Part shown: piece after piece, positions 18,066 to 28,300 of the stretch | Layout: every line of letters begins with the position of its first letter | Position numbering within the stretch: position 1 is the stretch's first letter | NCBI GenBank assembly: GCA_009746045.1 | Contig: RPFO01000873.1 | Location: 1-37,035, forward strand | DNA: 37,035 nt | Reading direction: 5' to 3' | Source: Mesostigma viride | Lineage: Eukaryota; Streptophyta; Mesostigmatophyceae; Mesostigmatales; Mesostigmataceae | Notes under the pieces: generated by a model | Told to the model about the DNA's origin: nothing | The model's input: the letters and a program-made list of their open reading frames with translations, nothing else | Database searches by the model: none | Made by a program: the position numbers and the translations under genes

Positions 18066-18442
18066 GAAGAAGCTTGAAGCCATCACCGCCCACACCGAGG
18101 CCCTTGCCTCACAGGTCCCAAAGATAGCGGAGCAGCTAGACCCGGCCAGGGCCACCATCGCATCCTAGCCGGCACCCCGGCTGGTTGCTGGTGACCCGTC
18201 CCGCCCCTATCCTATGCGGACCTGCTGCGCGGAAAGCGACCGCCTCCACCACCGACGCCATCGCTACGAAGCTCCAGGAGCTTGAAGACCTTCGCCATGC
18301 AGGCTCAACAACGGGAGGCCACCGACCGCGCCCGCCGCGACTGCCGGGTGGTGCTGCGTCGCTTCCCCCAGAAGCCAGGTGAGACGTCAACCTCCCTTGC
18401 CGACGAGCTTAAGGACCAGCTCCTTGCCCTCATGGGCTTGGT

Positions 18443-18507
18443 AATTAATTAATTAATTAATTAATTAATTAATTAGTTAATTAATTAATTAATTAATTAA
18501 TTAATAA
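18443..18507. repeat. (AATT)n array truncating the ORF1 frame
   Basis: About 15 AATT units with one G and a TAATAATAATA end. It follows directly on the ORF1 codons for ALMGLV. No hairpin precedes it on either strand, so it is either an expanded tail of a lost insertion or a plain microsatellite. Confidence 0.9.
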
Positions 18508-19550
18508 TTAATAATAACCACTGTCCATGCACCGAGTTATTACATCTCCGTCAATATATATCGTCGAGTCATGCGACCTTGATCATCCGGCTTACCGGCT
18601 ATATAGCACCTAACATAGCACATGGTCTCAAACTTTCAGTTGGATACTTATGGTGCATGCAAATCGTCGCGGTGCTATAGGCATGGATGTTGGTGCATGG
18701 CCTGGTCTCACGCATGATGCGACATACAACCTTATGTAAGGACGAGACTACCATGCATGTCATTTGTGCTTGAAAAGCTAGCTCCATCTGTGCTACTTCG
18801 TCTTATAAGTGACCTAGTGAATCATGTGCGGTATATTGTACAATAATAGGCTTCAGCTTCCGGCCGTGGTCCGAAATACGTGTCTGTACACAGGTAATGC
18901 TACATGCCTGCCTTTCCCAATCCTTTGATATTATCTACATTTCTATCGTCTCTAAACAACCAGTTCAAGTAGGTGCATGCGGCTTCGCTCTGTGCGTCTT
19001 GCTGACGGAAACCGACAACTGGTCTACCTCGTGCCACGGATAAGGCATGCACCAGAGCCACGACGACCAAACTTTTAACCCAAAACTATGTAAACGTAAC
19101 GTTGTGTGTACGTGGAGTTTGCACTCAAGAAGTTAACAAGACACTTTGATAGGAGATGGAGCATATTTAGTCAACAAACGACGCGGCCGCATGGACCATA
19201 CATTTGCCTGGCAAATAGCACGAGGCCGAGAATTTGAAGGCCTATTCTGCAAACTGCAACGTAGATTCCTCTTCCATTTTCACTGGGGTTTATCGTGCCA
19301 ATCAGGGTATAACTGCTGATATAACGATAGCTGCTTCTTGATAAGCTGCTTCATTTCCGGAGAGCACGTCAGCACGAGGCAACGAGCGGATGCGCCTGAC
19401 GACGGCGGTCGGGAGCCAATCAAAATCTGAGTGCCCTCGCTAGAAACAGTATTATACCGTGCATTTTGGCAGTTTCTACGTCTCGCATCGTCTTCTAAAG
19501 TCTCTTTTAGTGCTTCGACCTGTTTTTTTCTGGAATACTTGACGTACAAA
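18508..19550. other. intergenic DNA, nothing recognised
   Basis: AT-richer unique-looking DNA. An 89-codon minus frame at 19280-19549 (lysine/glutamine-rich end) has no recognisable motif and no supporting splice structure, so no gene is called. Confidence 0.45.
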
Positions 19551-19552
19551 AG

Positions 19553-19700
19553 TTACCTCAGCTGGATTATTTACGTGACGTACATCATCCAGCTGAGGTA
19601 ACTATCACGTACATAATCCTTTCTGGCCTGCGCTGGTTGTCTCCTTGATAATCCAGCTGAGGTAAGTATTGTGTGACGTACATAACCCAGCTGAGGTAAC
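19553..19700. promoter_or_regulatory. inverted and direct CAGCTGAGGTAA boxes
   Basis: TTACCTCAGCTGGAT (19553-19567) is the exact inverse of ATCCAGCTGAGGTAA (19587-19601). The direct form recurs at 19651-19665, and as CCCAGCTGAGGTAAC at 19686-19700. Each box has a TGACGTAC or CACGTAC motif close by. It lies 0.8-0.9 kb upstream of the starch synthase start codon. It may be a regulatory cluster or the remains of a small inverted-repeat element; the function is unproven. Confidence 0.45.
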
Positions 19701-20474
19701 TAATATGGGTATGGCGTTGGATTTACAGTCAGGCGCACTCCGGGCGTACATCGTAATTACACCTCATTTGTATTACGCCTCATGACCTGCTCATGACGGT
19801 AAACGCGGCACCGGCGGACTGCCACGTAGACAGCGCATACTACAAGACGTGGCGCAGACTGGCGCAGACTAAAAGACGTAAGCTACAAGTAAGCACTATT
19901 CTATTAATAACCCTGTCGGACAACCGGCGCGGGAAGACTACAGCTCTTAAAAGATACGGTAAGATACTGGCGAACGGGTGAGTGGTGACGCAGGGGTAAT
20001 AACAAAGATTTTTTCTGGCGAAAGCCTGGCGAAAGTAGAAAAGCGACGACCGGCCTGCGCTGCCTGCCACGAGATTGCGGCACTCTGTTGAGTTGTCCCC
20101 GCTTGTGAAATGTGAAGTAGACCCAAAATCAGGCGCCGTTCACCGCCCCTTTTTGCTTGGCCCAGCTTCGTCTGGCTGTACGGATTTCCCAGGGTACGGG
20201 ATAAAGTGCGTCCAAGGTTCCCCTGCTTGCCTCTGGGCGTGATCCACCATTAAAAGGCCACCGTAAGAATGTGCCCGTGGCGGGGAAGCACCTATTCCCC
20301 GTCGAGCATTTCAAGGTTTGAGCAGGCAATTAGCGGAACCTGTTAGAATTATAGGCAGACACTGCCATGGAAGTCTCTCTTATACTCTCACATAGACATT
20401 TGCCTTGAGTTTGGCGATTCTCGATATTTCTTACATGTTGCTTGCAACGGCGTAATTCGTGCAGAGTAGTAACG
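19701..20474. other. 5' flank / probable 5' UTR of starch synthase IV
   Basis: Mixed-composition DNA just before the SS4 start. A short frame near 19793 ends at a donor-like GTAAGC. Nothing else is supported. Confidence 0.4.
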
Positions 20475-22380
20475 ATGGCCTCAGGGCTGAATTTGAACGC
20501 TTTGACCACGTGCTCACGCGTAACAGCACAAGCGTCTGTGCCTTCTCCATCACTGCCCACAACAAACGGACGCAAAGGCTTCCATTCTACCTGGCATGGC
20601 ACGAGGTGCGTGTGTAGCTTTAGCCAAATATGTGCAAACAAGCTATTGTTGCGGTTAACCGACGAACACAGTACGGTGGCGATGTGCTGATGGCAAATTT
20701 GTTGAAAATCTGAAACTGAATGCCTCGGAATCATCCCAACAGGTTGGCTAGCGCGCGGCATCACGATAAATTACATCAAGCGCCAAGTGTAGCCCGTGTG
20801 GCTGCCGCCCAGCTGGGGAAGTCGTCCTGGCAACCGGGAAATTCACGAGACTCCTCGCGTAATGGGGGCCGCAGTCTCTCCCCGTCTAGAAGGAATGTGT
20901 ACTCGGCAGATGTGGACGGCGTGGATGCGCCGTCGTCTGCTGGCGAGGCCGACCTGCTCGAAGAAATGGCAAACATGGTGCAGATAGCAGAGCAGAGTAT
21001 GTCGGACATGCAACCATGAAATCGCTTGGCCCGTCCCGCATTCAATGTAGTATCCTGCATAGTCATCACCAATGACATCACGCATTCAAGGCCGGAAAGG
21101 TGAAGCCCCGCGTTGACCGCCTGCATCTGGCTCGCATGGCAATCGTATCTGCCCCTCATGGCGCGTGCATGCGGTGTGCAGCAACGTGCACAGCTGTAGC
21201 TATTAATTTATTATTACATACTATCTGGTGTGTGTAGTGTCTGATGTTGGTCAGCATGTGGCCTGCTTGGTGGTCAGAAGCTGATAGATGCCTCCTCCTT
21301 CTTGCAGTTCTCTGGAGGGATGTTGCATGGCCCACAGGGGCAAGGTACATGGGGATCCTGTCTGATGTATGTGCGGTGAGGGGCATGCGTGTGTGTGCTC
21401 CTTCCTGCACACAGCACTGGTCCCTCGCCTCTATCTGCTGCTGCTTTGTCTAGAGGCCATCTGCCGCTGGCCGCAGCCAACCCCTTGCAAGTGCAAGGTG
21501 GATCGATGGATGGCATGATCGCTGTGGTTTTGGACACCCGAGGAGTTGTTGCCCTGCCAAATGTTGCCCTGCATGATAGCTGGTGTGCCCCCTGTCCCCC
21601 CCTCGACACCAGAGGATGTGTTGCCCTGCCGGTATTGCCCCACTCCCCCCCTCCCCATAGGGCAGCTTGTGGTGTGCGTCGGGCGCACGGAAGTCGGGTA
21701 CCTCTGATGCGATCGATGGTGGTTGTGTGGGTAGCCCTCTCATGCCTTGTGTGTGGGATGCCAGCATGATTTTGGGTCACACGCTACCCCTACCTGCTGG
21801 CTGCTGCCCCCCATGTCCCCTCACCCGCACATTTCGCCCTCCCACTCCCCCACCCCACCCACCCACCTGCAGACATGTCGGTGCTTGCGGAGGGCCGTCT
21901 GAAAGCAGAGCAAGCACTGGCCGAGGCGCAGGCCGAAGCACAGCGGCTGCGTGAGCGGTTGGCCACGCTCGAAGAGGTGCTGAGCGATGTGCAGCGCGCC
22001 AGCAAGGCCAACGCGGCGCAGGCACAGGCGGCGCGTGCGGGGGCACCCGTGGACATGCTCTCCCCCAGCAATGCGCGCGGGGCCAAAGGTGCCGCGCCAG
22101 CACAGGCCGTTGCCCCTGCGGTGGTGCCCCCCCCTGCGGCCCCCGTGGTGACCACCGGTGACACGAGCCGCGACTGGAGCTTCTGGAGCGGCCTGCTGCA
22201 GCTGCTGGACACGCTGCACCTCAAGGGCCACCTTCGCAAGGAGGAGTACGGCATGCTGCAGCTCATGGCGTGGAGCCGCGACGCGCGGCTGGGGGAGATG
22301 TACGAGGCGGCCGAGGGGCGGTGCGCCAACGAGCGCGAGCTGGGCATGCACTTGATGAAGGGGCTGAAGCTGCCAGGAAG
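20475..22380 (+). other. SS4 N-terminal exons: transit peptide and coiled coil
   Basis: Exon 1 (residues 1-44) starts at an ATG with A at -3 and G at +4 and reads [20 protein letters not shown]. It is rich in S/T/A and lacks acids, as chloroplast transit peptides are. Exon 2 (to residue 128) carries R/S-rich sequence, then [17 protein letters not shown]. Exon 3 continues [19 protein letters not shown] and [17 protein letters not shown], a coiled coil that matches the SSIV pattern across the phase-1 junction. An Ala/Pro spacer follows, then [19 protein letters not shown] and [13 protein letters not shown], the conserved pre-catalytic helices. An ATG at 20720 is preceded by an in-frame TGA, so 20475 is the better start. 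Confidence 0.75.
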
Positions 22381-25300
22381 GTGCGTGGGATGCGCCAGCC
22401 GGGGTGGTGCATGAGGGTGCCCGCACGCGTGTCTGCCTCGACCATACACGTTGGTGGTGTCCCCGCGACGGATAGTGGCTTGGGGGGGACCACAGGAGAG
22501 GGGGCATGAGGGGCTGCCCGCGAGACGTGTAGGCGCCGCGCTCCCTGTTGGTGGCCATACTGTGGCCAGAATGCTATCGCACCGACCAAGGTTGTGATTC
22601 GATGCCGCCCTCTGCTTGTCGCACCGACCAAGGTTGTGATTCGATGCCGCCCTCTGCTTGTCGCACCGACCAAGGTTGTGATTCGATGCCGCCCTCTGCT
22701 TGTCGCACCGACCAAGGTTGTGATTCGATGCCGCCCTCTGCTTGTCGCACCGACCAAGGTTGTGATTCGATGCCGCCCTCTGCTTGTCGCACCGACCAAG
22801 GTTGTGATTCGATGCCGCCCTGTGCTTGTGCTCTCGTGCAGATTGGTGCTTTGCTCAGCAGACCGATGCGCTCACGTGCCACCACGTGTGCAGGCATGTA
22901 TGCACACTCGCGCGCCCTCATGTGTGCATGCATGCACATGCGCGGGCTGGCATCGGCATGCCCTTGCCACCCTCCACCCAGGTCTCACTCATCCCCTCCC
23001 GACCCCCTCCCAACCTGCGCCCCTTTTGCAGGCCCGGCCTTCACGTGGTCAACATCTCTGCGGAAATGGCACCCGTCGCAAAGGTGAGTGCTCCATGTGG
23101 CATGCGCTAGGGCTACAATGCGCTAGGGCCAGTGTGAGCTAGTATGGCAGTACGGCAACACGTTCAAACCTCGGCGAATTGCCGTATTGCGTATTATACG
23201 CGTATTATACACCAAAAGCACAAAAGCGCGAAAAGGGCATTTTTTAGCCGCTATTCGTGCTGGCAAGTCTCTCGTCGTATTCTAAGGTGCTTATCCCATG
23301 GATGTGCCTCTCAAACACGCTAACTAATGCCTCAATCTTGACGTGGCATAAATGCAATGCACGTAGCCTTTGACACTCACTTGGTTGTCTCAGTGCATGA
23401 AGTGTGATACTCATCCACCGGCGGCATGCTATGTAGATTGCTAATTGAACTGATTCCGTATGACAACCATTTATTCATGGATAGGTCAACGATTACTTTA
23501 AATCGACCCAAAAAGTTGATACAGAATACTATGAACACGTGAACAGGATAGCACACACCAGATAAAAACCGCAGATTATGTACGTGTACATTCCTTGCTG
23601 AAGCTAGCCGCATGCCCACCTCATGGACGTAGCTGCGAGCCTTTCCTGGCCGTTGTCGCTAATTAGTCATGTCAGCAATAACTTGACACATCTATCCGCG
23701 TACATACAAATGTATGGACCTATTTCCCTCCTATATATATGTATAGCAACAGTTAGCACGTGCTAAGTGACCAACCTGGTCGCTGATCAAACGAGGTTGC
23801 TGCACCGAGCAGACATATATGCACACACGCAGACGCTGCCTGGCCAAGGATATAAGCTTTTTAAGACCTATGGATCATGCCTGCAAAATTGCAGTTCAAA
23901 ATGTCGAGCCCTGCTCTCATATGTACCAGTCAGTTTTCTGTGCCTCCATGGCCGCGGACGTCAATTATTATTCTTATGCAAGTCGGTCTCGTTTTGCCAC
24001 GGTTTACCCACCTTGTGAACTGGCAAGAGATGAGAAGCGGGACCAACCGTAGGCCCCTACTCCCTGAGTACGGTTTAGGCTGCGTACCTGCCCAGGTGAG
24101 CTACGCCAAAACTAGGTGTGGCGCGCAATTCCGGAGCTCCATGAAAAAAACACGCGAAAAACATGTATGATACGGCGTATCTGCGTCAAGAATGCAATAC
24201 AACGTATTTCTAGTACGTTAGTGCGCCACAGTGTTTTTGCTACCGCTGTATGGGTTCTGACGCTGCGGCCGCAGTGGCCTCAGCCGTCAAAAACCTGCGT
24301 CAAGGTCACAAGCACGCCAACATGGCAACAAGTGACCACCACCCTAGCGCCTAGTGGCAAGTCACCCTAGTTCTCGTTAGAAGTGGTGTTGACATCACTC
24401 TGCTCTGTGCTATTAATACCGAGCCACAGAGTTATGATGATACAAAAGTCAGTTAGTTATAGTAATGAAAATTGCCTTCATACTTAGAGGTCATTTGCGA
24501 GCAGGGCAATCAATGACCATGCAAGTGCCCTTGGCAAGTGGCAAGGCCACAAGGCACAAAGTGGCATCATAACACATGTCTACTTTTTCTGAGTCTTGCT
24601 CAATGCAGTTTTTAAAAAACAGGTGCCAACCGTGCACGCTATCAAAACGTTACCGGATAGAATAAACACATTAAAGCAGCTAAGAAACATTTGTCACCCG
24701 GCACAAGCTGAATCACACTTTCATTATCAGAATGCGATGGCGAGTCCGCCAGGGAAAGATGTTGAGGTGGTCCCGAATCAGCGGAGCCAGGGAAAGATTC
24801 GGGATCACTCGCCCCATGGCTTTGCCCTCCGGCTAGCTCCTTTTAATCAGGTCGGCGACTGATATTGGCACTTTCCAAACGGCCCTGCAGCTGTAAGTCG
24901 CCTTGCCTTGCCTTGATACCAACGCCGAATTCAAGCCTGAATCAGGCACAGTGCCAGGAGCGAGGTTGCTGACAGCTGCGTTTGCTGCCAGTGGAACGCG
25001 CCTGAAAAAAGATAACAGTCCTCTACCTCTGGACGACAGTGCCTGGTGCCGACCAGATTTTTCCCTATTGTCGCTGGCCAGGCCGCGACGAAATATATCA
25101 AAATGCTGTCGTAACTCTCAGGCAGGCAAAATTCCATTCATCTGAGCAGCGCTTCTAAGTTATACCCTTGAATAATTCAAAATCCTGCCAATCCTGCCAA
25201 TTGCCATAAACAACCCAGCAGCACGCCACCTATTGCATCATATATCTCCGAAAATTGTACAGTGCTTGACAGTAATTGACGCTGCGATGCACCTTGAATA

Positions 25301-28300
25301 GAAAATCGCCTGACGGCTGACGAGCCAACGACCAACGTGCATTCATGATCGTTTCATGCTTTGGACGTCATGCTGTACTGCTGCCCAGCCGCCAGAGAAT
25401 AGTTTAGATAGTTTCAGTTGCTTTGTTTTTTTGCTTTGGACGTCATGCTGTACTGCTGCCCAGCCGCCAGAGAATAGTTTAGATAGTTTCAGTTGCTTTG
25501 TTTTTTTGCTTTGGACATCACGCTGTACTGCTGCCCAGCCGCCAGAGAATAGTTTAGATAGTTTCAGTTGCTTTGTTTTTTTGCTTTGGACATCACGCTG
25601 TACTGCTGCCCAGCGGCCAGAGAATAGTTTAGATAGTTTCAGTTGCTTTGTTTTTTTGCTTTGGACGTCACGCTGTACTGCTGCCCAGCCGCCAGAGAAT
25701 AGTTTAGATAGTTTCAGTTGCTTTGTTTTTTTGCTTTGGACGTCACGCTGTACTGCTGCCCAGCCGCCAGAGAATAGTTTAGATAGTTTCAGGTAATAAT
25801 TGAAAGTTGGCTCCTGGGTAGGAATCGTTTCGATTGAACAGTTCAGAGTGCTGAAATCAGAATAACTGACGTGCACCGGATGGCTGGACAATACTAACTT
25901 CTATAACCCGCTGACTGACTGACTGACAACTACTGGCCTAGACACACATCTCGGGCCAGTGCACCAGAGTATCAGAACTCAGACGACCGACGAATTACCA
26001 TTGACACTTGGCCGACCAACAACTGACCCCTAGCACAGCGTGCTCGCGGCCGCACATATCCCGCAGCCACATGTGACCGTGGGCACGAAAATCCCGCGGC
26101 CATGTGTGACCGCAGCGTCCAAAATCCGGTGGCCCGCGGCCACATGTGGCCGTGCGCGGCCCGTTAGCAAAAACACTGGTACCCCCCCCTCCCCCCCCCC
26201 GTATTGTATAATGCGGCGTATTTACCGTTTAATACGGCGTACTAGCTCACCCTGGCTAGGGCGAGAGTGCTGTAGGGCTGGGATGGGAGGCCGTTCTTCC
26301 GCGGCCGCCTCATATTGGGCGGCAGCGCCGTAAACGCACATGCGCGGGCGGTCTGGTGTCCTCAGGGAACGGGTACAGAGCATGACCGCATGGGTGTGGG
26401 GTGGGCGTACGGTCGGCTCCGAAGCATGGTTGGGGGGAAGGCAGGCCAGACACGGCGCATGCCCTGGTCCTTACATGCACCTGGCTGGTCTCAAGTCCCT
26501 CGGTTGGTGCCTGCCAGCGTACGCATGCGCTCGCATCCGCACAGCATACGTGCCATCTGTCCCTTCCTTTTTGCCCGTGGTTGTGACGTGGTGTGCCTCC
26601 CTCGCATGCCTACACTCCTGCAGTGCCACTCGTTGCGTGTGGCCGCCCTAAACCACTCACCCTTGCTCGGCATGCGCGTGTGTTTCTGCCACGTGTGTGT
26701 GCTGGCGGTGGCATCCCCGCAGGTGGGCGGCCTGGGCGATGTGGTGACGGGCCTGGGCCGCGCGCTGCAGAAAAAGGGCCACCTGGTGGAGGTCATCCTG
26801 CCCAAGTACGACTGCATGGACACGGGGCACGTGCTTGGCCTGCAGGTGAGTGAGGCACAGGAGGCATTGGGGGGGGCGGAGGGGGTAGGGAGGATTTTAC
26901 CATGCCTCTGTCAGCATGCTGCGATGTAATGGTGGTGTGAGTGGATGCTGCTGTGTTGGTGCGTGTATGGTTGCCCCGCTTGGCCCCATTGCCAGATGGG
27001 AAGCCCGCCCATTCTTTCTGTGGGCACCGCCGCTGATGGCTGCCTGTGCTCGCTGCTGCCCCTTGTCACCGCATGCGCACGGCTTCATTCCCCCCCTTCC
27101 CTCCTACTTGTCTCTGGTTTGCCTGTTCACGGTATAGCCCGTGCTGCCATGGGCCTCATGCCCCTGTGCTGGTGGCCCCCTGCGGGTGTGTGTATGCATG
27201 CCCCCGCTTTCACGTGCGTCTTGCCTCCTCCCCCCCCCCCCCAGGACACTGGCTATGAGTTCCAGTCCTTCTTTGACAACCGGCAGCACGCCAATCGCGT
27301 ATGGCGCGGCACAGTGGCAGGTGAGCCACACGGTGACAGGGGCGATGTGTGCATGCATGCGTGTGTGTGTGTGTTCGGATGTGTCTAGGCGGGGGGGGGG
27401 CTGCCTGTCCTGCGGGCACGTTGGCTCGGCCGGCAATACGTGACGGGGCAGCAAATAAATCCCTGTCATGGGGTGCAGGGTGAGGCCCAGTGCCAAGCGG
27501 CAAGCGTTAGGGCATGTAGCCAGGCAGTCTGGCGTGCACAGAGACCACAGTTCCCACGACCCATCCATGGTGCTGGGGGCTTTGAAACTGCAAGGTTTGG
27601 TGACAGCTGCTGGTGGCGACGGTCCTCCCAACGCAGTGCCACCCGGACCGCCTCGTATGCGGGTCGCCGTATCGGCTGTGGGATGCCAGATGCGGCAGGG
27701 GCAGTTTGATCCAGCAGTGGGGGGGGTATTTTGTGGGATGGGTCGATGTTGTGGCGAAATCCAGCATTTGCTGTACGGGTGTGGAGGAACCTGTGGCCCT
27801 ATGTTGTGGGTGGGTGTACTGCCATATGTGCTAACGGCTGTGTAAGCCTCCCACTGTCTAGTGCTTCACGTTAACGATGCAATCCGGAAGGTGCGCTGTG
27901 CTCGAATCGTCCTCACACCCTGCTTTTGCTAAAATAGTTGCCCTTGGTCGCTCGCTCTTCGCTTGCCCCTCCTACTCGTGCGCGGCAGGCCTCCCCGTGT
28001 ACTTCATCGAGCCGCTGCATCCCGACCGCTTCTTCAACCGTGGCCATTTTTACGGCCAGAACGACGACTTCCGGCGGTTCACCTACTTCTGCCGCGCGGC
28101 ACTCGAGTTCCTGCACCGTTCGGGCAAGGCGCCCGACATCATCCACTGCCACGACTGGCAGACCGCCGCTGTGGTAAGAGGGCTGGCCCATGACCGTGTT
28201 GCAGTGTGGGTCCACGGGAGCAGCAACAATGCGGAGCAACATGCATGCCACGGGAGGGACGACGTGCGTGGCGGGTGGCATGTGGGGGCTCGCGACGCGT

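Larger units (their letters stand above)
16435..18441 (+). mobile_element. LINE 5' UTR and ORF1, interrupted by a nested insertion
   Basis: Repeats the 14559-15480 sequence, then continues as LNQVEGKCGVLM, is interrupted at 17395-18054, and resumes with KKLEAITAHTEALASQV. The joined coil is in frame once the insert and one target-duplication copy are removed. Further on, another frame reads SYADLLRGKR and RDCRVVLRRFPQKPGE, then LADELKDQLLALMGL, resembling L1-type ORF1 RNA-binding domains. The stop at 18166-18168 and frame shifts show decay. The sequence is cut at 18441 by an AATT array. Confidence 0.6.

Noticed and set aside
17384-18441. Twin-priming 5' inversion of a single LINE ORF1 (opposed ORF1 halves)
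   Set aside because: The 11-bp GGCGTGCTCAT duplication and the continuity of the + strand coil across it show a nested minus-strand insertion instead.
19280-19549. 89-codon minus-strand frame ending in a K/Q/L-rich segment
   Set aside because: No recognisable family, no neighbouring exon or splice context, could be chance in unconstrained DNA.
20330-20764. 144-codon minus-strand frame
   Set aside because: It is antisense to the starch synthase exons 1 and 2, whose splice phases and transit-peptide-like sequence fit well; it has no recognised motif.
22582-22833. Possible CRISPR-like arrays (42-bp here; also 45-, 55- and 75-bp arrays)
   Set aside because: Units are contiguous with no unique spacers, and the DNA is eukaryotic and intronic.
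25343-25891. 182-codon minus-strand repeat frame in the hAT-like element
   Set aside because: Produced by the 75-bp period; no transposase motif and equally open on the other strand.
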